Shown: positions 1 to 7,190, counted from the first letter of the stretch. The stretch is 64,000 nucleotides of DNA from an uncultured Dokdonia sp. (GCF_947492815.1 NZ_CANLOB010000002.1:62001-126000); one strand, 5' to 3'. The notes: generated from the letters alone by a model not told the origin. Program-made: numbers and translations.

Positions 1-1835
1 TTGATGAAAATTTGTTTTTAAATATAAAGAGTAAAAAACAAAAAGATATTAGTCAGGATGATAGACAAGAAGAAGTTACATATATTAAAGATTTAGAAGA
101 AATTGGGGACGGTTTAAGAGTAGAAATCTTTTATACACTAGATGAGAAACTCTTTAAATTAAAAATAGATGGAGATGAAGTTTTAATTGAAGAAGGGATT
201 TTAAAAGAACAATTTTATTATTTTAAAGGAGATTTAAAACCACTAACAAATGAGAGAAAAGAATTTTCTTTTTTTTACTCTGTAGTTATAAATTATTCTC
301 TCTATGGGTTCAATACTAATCAAATAGGTGTTTGGATTAAATCACTTTTTCATAAAAATGATGGTTATCAAACCCCTGTAGTTATTAACCCATACAGAAA
401 TAAGGGAAATATAGATGTGAATAGAGAAGCATACCTCACAAGTTCCCGATTATTAGCTAATATTTTAAGTATAGAACAATATAAAGAAATTAACACGAAA
501 TCGGAGATAGATGTTATCCAATTATATTTTGATAAAAGAAAAGATTATGAATATTTAAGAGGTGAAGAATATGAAAAATTACCAGAATTTATAACTGAAA
601 GATTTACAAAAGAATTTAAAGAATCTTTTAGAAAACATATTTTGATTCCATTATTTAATAAAACATTCAATGATAGATCTGATCCTGAAAAAGAGTTTGA
701 ATACCCAAAGATTGAAGATAAAAGCATATTTTACTTTGCAGAGATTTATTTGATTAAAAAACTCATTACAATTCCTACTAGATATAAGATTTTTGATGAC
801 TTTGATAAGCAAATAAATAAAAAGAAAGAGCTACAGGATAATTATAAAATTAATCCAGAAAATGCAAAAGAATACGTTGCGGCACTTTATAAATACAAAA
901 GTCATATCACTTTAAAAGTACAGCAGACATTAAACTTTTTAAGAGAGGATATTTTTTCAATTAATACTGAAAAAGAAGATTTTGAAACTACACTGAAAAT
1001 AAATGAAATTGTCGATAAAGTACAGAGTATACAGTTGAAATCATGGTTTTCTGAAGCTGTTGAACATGTTCCTCCACCATTTTTTGTAAATAAAATACAA
1101 TTTAAAGATAGAAGTTACTTTAGAGATATGAGTTCAGGAGAGAAGCAAAAGATATATGCTTTAAACTCCATTGTATATCATATAAAAAATGTTGATTCCG
1201 TTCATAAAAATGAAGAAAGGAATGAAGAAAAAGAAATTATTACGTATGATGCGATCAATCTAGTTCTTGACGAAATAGAACTCTATTACCATCCTGACTT
1301 TCAAAGAGAATTTATTTATGAATTACTGGCATTCTTTAAAAGTGCAAAGTTTAATTATATTAAAACCATAAATATTTTATTCTTAACACATTCTCCTTTT
1401 ATACTTTCTGATATTCCAAACCAAAATGTGCTGAAATTAGAAAAAGGTGAAAAGCAACCTTATAATGCTTTAGATAGGACTTTTGGGGCAAATATTTATG
1501 CCCTATTAGATGATACGTTTTATATGAATAATACGTTGGGTGCATTTGCAGAGCAAAAACTCAAAAAACTATTAGAAGAACTAATAGAAAAGGATAGTTC
1601 CTTAGGATCACATAAAATAAAAGAACGCAATAGAAAAATAGAAACTTTATTAGATAGTTTTCCTAAAGAGAATACGGATAAAGAAATACAACAGATCATA
1701 GAACTTATAGGCGAACCTATAATTAAAGATCAATTTGAGCAACTTTATTTTAAAAATTCTATTGATGAATTGACATTGTTACAAGAACGTATTAAAACTT
1801 TAGAGGCTGAACTTAATAAACCAAAGGAGGAATGA
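1..1835 (+). CDS. AAA/ABC-type ATPase of a Septu-like defence operon (5' end cut by window)
   Basis: The reading frame is already open at base 3, so the true start and the Walker A (P-loop) part lie left of the window. A TTG at base 12 is only the first possible start codon inside it. Visible ATPase motifs are an ABC-type signature SSGEKQ (bases 1131-1148), a Walker B strand LVLDEIELYYHP (about 1260-1298) and an H-loop strand ILFLTHSPF (about 1375-1401). The last 40 residues are charged and helical. This order is that of AAA_21/SMC-like defence ATPases such as PtuA. Its TGA overlaps the ATG of the HNH nuclease gene (ATGA), so the two are translationally coupled. The family is thought to sense or hydrolyse nucleotide and control the partner nuclease. 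The DNA is conspicuously AT-rich compared with later genes, suggesting transfer. The subtype assignment (Septu, retron-associated, or other) is inference. Confidence 0.8.
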   Translation, partial: DENLFLNIKSKKQKDISQDDRQEEVTYIKDLEEIGDGLRVEIFYTLDEKLFKLKIDGDEVLIEEGILKEQFYYFKGDLKPLTNERKEFSFFYSVVINYSLYGFNTNQIGVWIKSLFHKNDGYQTPVVINPYRNKGNIDVNREAYLTSSRLLANILSIEQYKEINTKSEIDVIQLYFDKRKDYEYLRGEEYEKLPEFITERFTKEFKESFRKHILIPLFNKTFNDRSDPEKEFEYPKIEDKSIFYFAEIYLIKKLITIPTRYKIFDDFDKQINKKKELQDNYKINPENAKEYVAALYKYKSHITLKVQQTLNFLREDIFSINTEKEDFETTLKINEIVDKVQSIQLKSWFSEAVEHVPPPFFVNKIQFKDRSYFRDMSSGEKQKIYALNSIVYHIKNVDSVHKNEERNEEKEIITYDAINLVLDEIELYYHPDFQREFIYELLAFFKSAKFNYIKTINILFLTHSPFILSDIPNQNVLKLEKGEKQPYNALDRTFGANIYALLDDTFYMNNTLGAFAEQKLKKLLEELIEKDSSLGSHKIKERNRKIETLLDSFPKENTDKEIQQIIELIGEPIIKDQFEQLYFKNSIDELTLLQERIKTLEAELNKPKEE

Positions 1836-2821
1836 TCACTTTAATTCAGAGTTCAAATAATACTAAATTGTATTATGATCTAATTGATACTGATTTAGGT
1901 AATTATAAGTCAATTTCAAAAAAACTTCAAAATTGGATTGTAAATAACTCAGAGAGTCAGGATCTTGATATAGTAGAGTACATTAAGGAAAATATAGAAG
2001 AAATAATTACTAGTCTACCTAGAAAATTACAACTTTTTATAAATGAATTTATTAATAAAGGATTTCAAAATAGGATTTACGATTCTACAGAAGAAGAATT
2101 ACAAAGTATAGGTAAAGAACTCGAAAAAATATTTAATTATAAATCCTTTAGAAGTAGTAAAAAAGCAATCTGGCTAGCTAAAACTATTAATATCAAATCT
2201 TGTGTAACTTGTAATACACAATTTGCCTTAACTACTCATAAAAAAGGAGAAGAGAAACTATTATTTCATCTGGACCATTATTTTCCTAAAAGTGTATACC
2301 CTTATTTAAGTTTATCTTATTATAACTTAATTCCCTGTTGTGCAAGTTGTAATATGGGCAAATCGAATAAAATATTTACATTAGAAAATAATATTCACCC
2401 GTATTTAGAGAGTTTTCATGAGATTGCAGCTTTTAAAATTAAAAAGGAAAGCTTATTAAAATATTTAATTAATACTAAAGAAAATGAAGATTTAATACGT
2501 TATGAAGTAAATCTTAGGGAAAAATATATAGATAATGACAAATATGAAGAGAAGCTTAACAATTATTTAAGAGAGTACCGTATTGAGGAACAATATATTC
2601 AATTTAAGGATGTTGCTTCAGAGCTATTTTTAAAATCTAAATATTACCATAAAAGTAGAAGAAAGGAAATAATAGACTTTTTTGAATGTGAAGGAATTAA
2701 AGTTTCACATGAATTAATTAAAAGATTTATAATTGGAAACTATTATCAAGATAAAGATTTGTTAAAAAGACCGTTAGCTAAATTCACACAAGATATTGCA
2801 AAACAATTAAAACTAATCTAA
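1832..2821 (+). CDS. HNH endonuclease, PtuB-like
   Basis: This 329-residue protein carries a zinc-finger-framed HNH nuclease core: C124xxC127, then H146-L-D148-H149 followed by YFPKS, then N165LIP, then C170xxC173-N174 and MGKSNK. The pattern CxxC...HxDH.fPKS...NL..C..CN..K is that of the PtuB effector nucleases of Septu and of retron Ec78-type systems. The rest of the protein is helical with no recognised domain. The start overlaps the upstream ATPase stop by ATGA, and the stop codon is directly followed by the ATG of the next gene, so the three genes form one tight operon. Expected role: DNA (possibly RNA) cleavage when the ATPase is triggered by phage. The function is inferred from the family and pairing. 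Confidence 0.85.
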   Translation: MITLIQSSNNTKLYYDLIDTDLGNYKSISKKLQNWIVNNSESQDLDIVEYIKENIEEIITSLPRKLQLFINEFINKGFQNRIYDSTEEELQSIGKELEKIFNYKSFRSSKKAIWLAKTINIKSCVTCNTQFALTTHKKGEEKLLFHLDHYFPKSVYPYLSLSYYNLIPCCASCNMGKSNKIFTLENNIHPYLESFHEIAAFKIKKESLLKYLINTKENEDLIRYEVNLREKYIDNDKYEEKLNNYLREYRIEEQYIQFKDVASELFLKSKYYHKSRRKEIIDFFECEGIKVSHELIKRFIIGNYYQDKDLLKRPLAKFTQDIAKQLKLI

Positions 2822-3727
2822 ATGGCAGACATCAAACTCTATTCAATAAAAGGAGAGATTGCAACTTCAAACACTCCTATTGATTTTAAATATGAACGTG
2901 AGATTCAAAATTTGTGTGAAAGAAATTTAGAAACCTTTTTTGGTATACGATTTTTAGCTTCAGAATATTCTACAGGGAATAAACACAAAGGAAGAATAGA
3001 TAGTCTTGGAATAGATGAAAATAATTGCCCAGTTATTATAGAATATAAATTAGACAGTAAAGAAAATGTAATTAATCAAGGGCTTTTCTACCTAGATTGG
3101 TTAATGGATCATAAAGCAAATTTTGAATTACTGTGTATGAAAAAAGAGATGCTGTCTAAAAATGAAGAAGTAGATTGGTCAAACCCTAGATTGCTTTGTA
3201 TTGCAAAAGATTTCACCCGTTATGATGATTATGCTATCGGACAAATAAATAGAAATATAGAACTGATACGATATCGAGCTTTTGATGGAGGAAGCATTAT
3301 ATTTGAATTAGCTGGAACATCTCAAAAAAATGATGCTGAAAAATCAACTTCTCGGGGGACTATAAAATATAGAGATATGAACGATGCAGTAAATGCAGCA
3401 TCTGATGATTTACTTGCATTATATCAAGAAATTGAAGATTTTATATTCTCACTTGGCGATGATATTCAGAAAAAGGAATTAAAATATTATCATGCGTTTT
3501 CAAGAATTAAAAACTTTGTATGTTCTGAAATATTTTCAAAAAAGAAAGAAATTCGTCTTTATCTAAAAGTAGATTTCACTAATATTAAAAATCCTACAAA
3601 GAATATAAGAGATGTTTCTACTACGGGACATTACGGAACTGGTGATACAGAAGTAACAATTAAAAAAACAGAAGATCTTAATGATTTTATAAAGAAATTG
3701 ATAGAAGACTCGTATAATATTAGTTAG
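2822..3727 (+). CDS. DUF5655-type protein with PDDEXK-like nuclease fold
   Basis: This 301-residue protein begins on the base after the HNH gene stop. Residues about 25-110 look like a PDDEXK nuclease core: R58-I-D60, then the strand VIIEYKL with E74 and K76 (D...ExK), then NQGLFYLDWL. The C-terminal part, about residues 195-300, resembles the DUF5655 domain (FSRIKNFVCSEIF, then the strand EIRLYLKVDF, ending in DLNDFIKKLIEDSY). Such proteins occur as stand-alone genes and in defence islands. A DUF5655 gene as third member of a Septu-like ATPase-HNH operon is not an arrangement I know as standard. It may be an accessory nuclease or an independent neighbour. Base composition matches the two upstream genes. 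Confidence 0.75.
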   Translation: MADIKLYSIKGEIATSNTPIDFKYEREIQNLCERNLETFFGIRFLASEYSTGNKHKGRIDSLGIDENNCPVIIEYKLDSKENVINQGLFYLDWLMDHKANFELLCMKKEMLSKNEEVDWSNPRLLCIAKDFTRYDDYAIGQINRNIELIRYRAFDGGSIIFELAGTSQKNDAEKSTSRGTIKYRDMNDAVNAASDDLLALYQEIEDFIFSLGDDIQKKELKYYHAFSRIKNFVCSEIFSKKKEIRLYLKVDFTNIKNPTKNIRDVSTTGHYGTGDTEVTIKKTEDLNDFIKKLIEDSYNIS

Positions 3728-3738
3728 TTGAGAATAGT

Positions 3739-4023
3739 TCAATCCCCATACCCAATCCGTTCCCGAATCCCACCACTGGCACGATGAATAATCACATCGG
3801 CTTTCTTTCTTTTAGCGATAACTTTAGCCTTATTAATAGCTGTACTTTGTTTACGATGTTTGGAAGTAATCCGTTTATTCCCTTCACGACGTACCGCCCA
3901 ACCATCCTCATACGGCACCACATGTTGATGCCAAGTTCTCGCTCGTGAGGTACCACTTAAACTTTCAGAAATTGCTTTTGCAAGATCTAAAAAGAGCTGT
4001 TTCCAGGATTTTTCTTTAGGCAT
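3739..4023 (-). CDS. DUF2188 domain protein
   Basis: This small basic 94-residue protein faces the defence operon convergently with an 11-bp gap. Its C-terminal two thirds fit DUF2188: HHVVPYEDGWAVRREGN-like strands (here HQHVVPYEDGWAVRREG), a lysine-rich helix with KAKVIAKRKKADVIIHRASG, and the closing IRERIGYGD. DUF2188 proteins are short, widespread and of unknown biochemical role. The N-terminal 25 residues (KSWKQLFLDLAKAISESL) form a probable amphipathic helix. No signal peptide is seen. It is oriented away from the repeat cluster that starts at 4080. Confidence 0.8.
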   Translation of the reverse strand: MPKEKSWKQLFLDLAKAISESLSGTSRARTWHQHVVPYEDGWAVRREGNKRITSKHRKQSTAINKAKVIAKRKKADVIIHRASGGIRERIGYGD

Positions 4024-4079
4024 AGTTCATGTAATTACAGATGTTCAATATACTATATTTTTAGAATGTTGGTCTACCC

Positions 4080-4123
4080 GGTCATTTCGATACACCTCGC
4101 TTGCAGCGAGCCACTCAATGACC
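4080..4123. repeat. REP-like hairpin element, first copy
   Basis: This 44-base element has outer arms GGTCATT/AATGACC that are perfectly complementary, and an inner stem CTCGCT/AGCGAG around a TGC loop. In the opposite orientation it has the ends TGAGTG... and ...GTATCGAA shared by the other copies to its right. Only the ends are conserved between copies. The inner stem sequence differs in every copy but stays self-complementary. Confidence 0.75.
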
Positions 4124-4144
4124 TTACTTTTTTCAATCAAAGTT

Positions 4145-4187
4145 GGCTGAGTGATCTCAATGAAATTGAGATTGTATCGAAGTCCGG
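4145..4187. repeat. REP-like hairpin element, second copy (opposite orientation)
   Basis: Conserved ends GGCTGAGTGAT and ATTGTATCGAAGTCC enclose an inner 8-bp perfect stem ATCTCAAT/ATTGAGAT (4154-4161 with 4165-4172). Together with the copy at 4080-4123 it forms an inverted pair, the arrangement seen for REP doublets (BIME-like). No promoter or gene is evident in 4024-4188. Confidence 0.7.
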
Positions 4188-4188
4188 T

Positions 4189-4336
4189 CATTTCGGTACT
4201 ATTTCAAAATCCTTTTTAGGATTTTAAAATCACTCAATGTCCTATGTTTTTATTACAAAACAAAACAAAACAAAACGTAAGGCGGCTACCTTATTTTTTA
4301 CTTTCGCGAAAGCTTATAAAATTGTATCGAAGCCCC
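4189..4336. repeat. Long direct repeat, left copy, flanking the GIY-YIG gene
   Basis: The stretch from CATTTCGGTACTATTTC through GCTTATAAAA is nearly identical to 4662-4800. The only differences in the shared part are a one-base indel, a few substitutions and four instead of five AAAAC units. It contains a hairpin element (AAAATCC/GGATTTT inner stem, then CACTCAATGTCC), the AAAAC microsatellite (about 4255-4276), a near copy of the GCTTTCGCGAAAGC palindrome (4300-4313, first G changed to A) and the element end ATTGTATCGAAGCCCC. Relative to the right copy it lacks 57 bases. Confidence 0.85.
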
Positions 4337-4362
4337 GACTCAATAATTGTTATATTTAAATC

Positions 4363-4653
4363 ATGGCAAAAGGCTACATGTATATTCTCAAATGTAATGA
4401 TGACACCTATTATACAGGTAGCACAAAGTATATAGAGCGGAGATTGGAAGAACATCAACAAGGAAATGGAGCAATACATACCAAAAAGCGACTTCCGGTA
4501 GAATTGCTGTACTATGAAGAATATGATCGTATTGATCATGCTTTTTACCGTGAAAAACAAGTGCAAGGTTGGAGTCGTAAAAAGAAAGAAGCCTTAATGA
4601 GTGGAGAAGTAGCACTTTTGTCAGATCTAGCTAAAAAAGTATTTAAGAAATAG
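4363..4653 (+). CDS. Small GIY-YIG nuclease (UPF0213/YhbQ-like)
   Basis: This 96-residue protein is essentially one GIY-YIG domain. It has YMYILKCNDDTYYTGST (the GIY-YIG strands read MYI and YTG here), a following R (ERRLEEH), then the helix and HAFYREKQVQGWSRKKKEALM with the conserved Glu/Lys region. Length and sequence match the stand-alone UPF0213 family, for which DNA nicking or cleavage is assumed and the cellular role is poorly known. The gene sits exactly between two long direct repeats (4189-4336 and 4662-4873) made of hairpin elements. This suggests that gene and repeats move or duplicate together. A TATATTTA box at about 4351-4358 could be its -7 element. No partner gene is adjacent. 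Confidence 0.88.
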   Translation: MAKGYMYILKCNDDTYYTGSTKYIERRLEEHQQGNGAIHTKKRLPVELLYYEEYDRIDHAFYREKQVQGWSRKKKEALMSGEVALLSDLAKKVFKK

Positions 4654-4661
4654 TAATCCGG

Positions 4662-4873
4662 CATTTCGGTACTATTTCAAAATCCTTTTTCAGGATTTTA
4701 AAATCACTCAATGTCCTATGTTTTTATTACAAAACAAAACAAAACAAAACAAAACGCAAGGCGGCTACCTTATTTTTTGCTTTCGCGAAAGCTTATAAAA
4801 TAAACGAATCAAAGGCGGCTGAGTGATTTTACAATTGCCGAAAAGGCAATTATAAAATTGTATCGAAGCCCCG
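4662..4873. repeat. Long direct repeat, right copy, flanking the GIY-YIG gene
   Basis: This copy repeats the left one (CATTTCGGTACTATTTC... to GCTTATAAAA, 4662-4800) and continues with a complete hairpin element at 4814-4873. That element has ends GGCTGAGTGATTTT and ATTGTATCGAAGCCCC and an inner stem AATTGCC/GGCAATT. It contains an exact GCTTTCGCGAAAGC palindrome at 4779-4792 and five AAAAC units. The 57 extra bases are bounded by the octamer TTATAAAA on both sides, so the left copy can be explained as a deletion between those octamers. Confidence 0.85.
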
Positions 4874-4928
4874 CATTGAAACTATCTTTGATATCCTATT
4901 TTTATACCCTAATTTTACATCAAAAAAA

Positions 4929-5225
4929 ATGAAATCCTCTTTCTCAGAAATTATCAATTCAGAAACACCTGTTTTAGTTGACTTCTTCGCAACTTGGTGT
5001 GGACCCTGTAAAACCTTAGGTCCTATCCTAGAACAAGTGAAAGATGAACTAGGTGATGCTGTCAAAATTGTCAAAATAGACGTAGACAAAAACCAACCGT
5101 TGGCTGCCAAGTATCAAGTGCGTGGTGTTCCTACTATGATCCTATACAAAAACGGAAAACAAGTATGGAGACAATCGGGTGTGGTCCCTAAAGAACAGTT
5201 AAAACAAGTGATCGCGTCTAGTTAG
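4929..5225 (+). CDS. trxA: Thioredoxin
   Basis: This 98-residue cytoplasmic thioredoxin has the redox motif W23-C24-G25-P26-C27-K28 and the cis-proline segment GVPT (P68). The fold order is complete ([44 protein letters not shown]). It lacks a signal peptide, so it is expected to act as a general disulfide reductant in the cytoplasm, served by thioredoxin reductase encoded elsewhere. The gene stands alone between two repeat blocks. The ATG at 4929 follows an A-rich leader typical of this phylum, with no Shine-Dalgarno sequence. Confidence 0.95.
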   Translation: MKSSFSEIINSETPVLVDFFATWCGPCKTLGPILEQVKDELGDAVKIVKIDVDKNQPLAAKYQVRGVPTMILYKNGKQVWRQSGVVPKEQLKQVIASS

Positions 5226-5568
5226 TAATAACAAATGAATTCCTGCGAAGGCGGGAATCTAATGCTAACATCTTTTAGGCTTCTATTCTTTTTTTCATTG
5301 CCAAAAAAAGAATCAAAAAAGGCTAGGCTGACGAAACCTTATCTAAATGTATTACTCCATTCCTGAATTTTGGAATCTCGCTACGCTCAAACAGTATGAA
5401 ATTCTACGGAATACTCGCTTCACATTTTACGATAACTTTTCGAAGGCCGAAATAAAGAATTTTAAGTGCTATAAGATCAATCCAATTCCTCATAGATAAA
5501 TTAAAGCGTATTTTTACGTTATGATGAGATTCCCATCTTCATGGGAATAAAAACAAACCCAATCAATC
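5226..5568. repeat. Gene-free stretch with two kinds of short inverted repeat
   Basis: No gene is seen in these 343 bases. At 5240-5260 there is a 21-base repeat, TTCCTGCGAAGGCGGGAATC plus T, that recurs with one change at 25177-25197 inside a coding sequence. At 5285-5313 an 11-bp perfect A/T stem (ATTCTTTTTTT/AAAAAAAGAAT) could end trxA transcription. At 5526-5548 a related imperfect palindrome GATTCCCATCTTCATGGGAA lies just ahead of the next gene. The rest is unassigned. Confidence 0.6.
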
Positions 5569-6195
5569 ATGATCCTACTGATATCTCCAGAACAAACCAA
5601 TGACACTGAAATCCAAACGCTTCATCAACTCTTTGAAGCAGGATTAGAATACTTCCATTTTAGAAAACCTGGTGCTACCTTAGAAGAACATCGTGTCTAT
5701 TTAGATAAAGTGAACCCGAAGTATTATCAGTATATCATGACCCATAATTTCCCACAAGAACTCACTCAGGAATACGCGATTAAAGGAATTCACTTGGAAG
5801 AACGCAAATGGCGTGCACAAGAAGAGCAGTTGGAAACCTATGTAACATCATTTACAGACAAAGGATTTGCGGTGAGTAGTTCGTATCACGAGCCCGAAGA
5901 TCTCGCAGCTCAAAAAGTGGAATTTGCATACCACCTATTAAGTCCTGTATTTGCAGCGATATCTAAAAGTGACATGCAAGGCAGAGGCTTTGATGTACGT
6001 GAGATTCCTAAATTTATAGCAGGGATGGGCGGTATTAATGCAAGTACAACCCCCGAGGCCGTTAAACTTGGTTTTCAAGGCGTAGGAGCATTAGGTGGTG
6101 TATGGAATGCAGATGACCCTGTAGAAGCTTTTAAAGAGATGCAATCCGCTTTCGCGAAATCAAGCTTGCGAGATTCACGACCAGAGGGAGAGTGA
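5569..6195 (+). CDS. Thiamine phosphate synthase/TenI-family protein
   Basis: This 208-residue TIM-barrel protein is of the ThiE/TenI family, which joins hydroxymethylpyrimidine diphosphate and thiazole phosphate (ThiE) or aromatises the thiazole (TenI). Supporting segments are LISPEQ at the first strand, GLEYFHFRKPGATLEEH, GIHLEERKW, SSSYHEPEDL, YHLLSPVFAAISKSD, the phosphate-binding AGMGGINASTTPEAV and QGVGALGGVW. It is isolated from other thi genes and is a divergent member, so the exact reaction is uncertain. The last 15 codons are encoded by repeat DNA: an almost perfect GCTTTCGCGAAA palindrome at 6148 followed by a repeat that recurs at 9039. The natural C-terminus therefore seems to have been replaced or extended by the repeat. 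Confidence 0.8.
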   Translation: MILLISPEQTNDTEIQTLHQLFEAGLEYFHFRKPGATLEEHRVYLDKVNPKYYQYIMTHNFPQELTQEYAIKGIHLEERKWRAQEEQLETYVTSFTDKGFAVSSSYHEPEDLAAQKVEFAYHLLSPVFAAISKSDMQGRGFDVREIPKFIAGMGGINASTTPEAVKLGFQGVGALGGVWNADDPVEAFKEMQSAFAKSSLRDSRPEGE

Positions 6196-6225
6196 AACGG
6201 TAAAGCGAACTAGTGAGACCTTCCA
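6148..6225. repeat. Compound repeat starting with the TTTCGCGAAA palindrome, overlapping a gene end
   Basis: The series GCTTTCGCGAAATC, AGCTTGCGAGA, GATTCACGACCAGAGGGAGAG, AACGGTA is also found at 9039-9110 (with a CTGTCTGCCTGCAGG insert) and, diverged, at 28148-28216. Bases 6148-6195 are translated as the end of the ThiE-like protein. The remainder is noncoding and carries a CAGCAGGCAGGTTC segment related to the insert in the 9039 copy. Confidence 0.65.
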
Positions 6226-6276
6226 GCAGGCAGGTTCACAACCAAAGGCGTCGCACAGTTTTAAAGTGAATTAAAG

Positions 6277-6347
6277 CCAGTCATTTCTAATTATAAGCTA
6301 AGGTGGTTGAGTGATTTCGAAGCATGAGAAATTGTATCGAAACAACC
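6277..6347. repeat. REP-like hairpin element
   Basis: Conserved ends GGTTGAGTGATTTC and GAAATTGTATCGAAA flank a short centre whose ATTTC/GAAAT arms pair. To the left, CCAGTCATTTC may be a remnant of an inverted neighbour copy. It lies between the ThiE-like gene and the small secreted protein gene. Confidence 0.65.
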
Positions 6348-6453
6348 GATATAGTAATGAAATCTATTCTTCCGATCCTCCTCATCAAAAAGAAGGAATT
6401 TAATACCTTAGCCATCTATTCTTTTTTACCTATATTTCATAAAAATCCTCCAT

Positions 6454-6882
6454 ATGTCAAAAATCTTATATACCCTATTTCTTTGTCTTAGTATAAGTAT
6501 GACACTGTTTGCACAAGAAGAAACCGTCTTAACTTGTAAAGACTTTAAAGAAGGAACTTTTATTGTACCAGGTAATGAAAGATTTCCAGATACATTTATC
6601 ATCCGTAATGGCAATCAACAAACAGAAATTCTTGAAATTAATGGAAAACGAGAAGAGTCTGTTATTGATCTTATCTGGGTAAGTGATTGTGTATATACAA
6701 TGACCTTTAACAAAGAAGTTGAAGATACTTCATTACCTAAGTCTGAAGAAGTGATGAATATGGTTATTACGATAACAATGAAATCTATAGAGGGGAATTG
6801 TGCTTATTTTGAAGCCGTAGGATCTGGACGTGCCAAAGATTTTGTTGTTCCAGGGACAATTTGTAAAGAAGAAACGCTTTAA
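6454..6882 (+). CDS. Small secreted protein of unknown function
   Basis: I do not recognise a family. The 142-residue product starts with a clear signal peptide (MSKILYTLFLCLSISMTLFA, cleavage before QEE), so it is periplasmic or exported. The mature part is acidic and beta-rich, with four cysteines (LTCKDF, SDCVY, GNCAYF, GTICKE) that could form two disulfides. The start is fixed by the signal peptide, and the only other upstream ATGs in frame are absent. A short basic-protein gene follows after 10 bases, so the two may be co-transcribed. Confidence 0.75.
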   Translation: MSKILYTLFLCLSISMTLFAQEETVLTCKDFKEGTFIVPGNERFPDTFIIRNGNQQTEILEINGKREESVIDLIWVSDCVYTMTFNKEVEDTSLPKSEEVMNMVITITMKSIEGNCAYFEAVGSGRAKDFVVPGTICKEETL

Positions 6883-6892
6883 CAATAGACAG

Positions 6893-7060
6893 ATGGCAAA
6901 AGCAGGAAGTCCAAAAAACACAAAAAATAAAGCCAAGCATTCTAAGCTTATGGCTCAAAAGAAAAAGAAGGAACGCGAAAAAAAAGAAGCGCATAAAGCA
7001 CGCCTAAAAGCTTTGAATGAAAAGATAAAATTACAAAATAATATATCTTCTCTCCCCTAG
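6893..7060 (+). CDS. Very small lysine-rich basic protein
   Basis: ATG at 6893 gives 55 residues. The open frame extends further left, but that part overlaps the previous gene, so 6893 is preferred. The protein is nearly one third lysine (MAKAGSPKNTKNKAKHSK, then a KKKKEREKKEAHKARLKAL helix), as expected for a nucleic-acid or ribosome-associated protein or a histone-like helix. No family is assigned with certainty. The last residues (NNISSLP) and the TAG stop are encoded by the left arm of a long inverted repeat at 7046-7140, so the native C-terminus may have been altered by repeat insertion. Confidence 0.6.
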   Translation: MAKAGSPKNTKNKAKHSKLMAQKKKKEREKKEAHKARLKALNEKIKLQNNISSLP

Positions 7061-7140
7061 GGAGAGGATTAAGGTGAGGGAGTTGATCGCAATAATCCCT
7101 CGCTTCCCTTCATCCTAACCTTCTCCTCGAGGGAGAAGGA
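7046..7140. repeat. Long imperfect inverted repeat
   Basis: The left arm (about 7046-7080, TCTTCTCTCCCCTAGGGAGA then GGATTAAGGTGAGGG) and right arm (about 7098-7140, CCCTCGCTTCCCTTCATCCT then AACCTTCTCCTCGAGGGAGAAGG) are complementary over most of their length, and each arm also folds on itself (CTCCC/GGGAG, CTCC/GGAG). Similar purine/pyrimidine-tract hairpins appear at 13995-14012 and 19985-20217. It could act as a transcription terminator for the 6454-7060 genes. Confidence 0.65.
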
Positions 7141-7164
7141 ATTTTAACATCTAATAATCAATTA

Positions 7165-7190
7165 TTATACGCTTTCGCGAAAGCGTATAA
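7165..7190. repeat. Perfect 26-bp palindrome containing GCTTTCGCGAAAGC
   Basis: TTATACGCTTTCG and its exact reverse complement abut each other. The core 14-mer is at 7171-7184. It is the longest perfect version of the palindrome family in the window. Confidence 0.9.

Noticed and set aside
1..120. Missing P-loop in the first ATPase gene, as if it were a degraded ATPase.
   Set aside because: The frame is open at the window edge, so the Walker A part simply lies outside. Nothing shows degeneration.
1822..1834. AAAGGAGG sequence just before the HNH gene start, which would be an unusual Shine-Dalgarno in this phylum.
   Set aside because: It ends one base before the ATG, too close to serve as a ribosome-binding site, and is the coding sequence for the final KPKEE of the upstream gene.
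4250..4280. AAAAC tandem repeat as a CRISPR-like or satellite array.
   Set aside because: Only four or five 5-base units. It is a microsatellite within the direct repeat and varies by one unit between the two copies.
4291..4566. Open frame opposite the GIY-YIG gene.
   Set aside because: It is antisense to a well-supported domain, has no family resemblance, and its composition is that of a shadow frame.
5285..5313. A/T-only 11-bp inverted repeat as a firm trxA terminator.
   Set aside because: There is no GC in the stem and no U-run in the right place, so I list it only as a possible structure.
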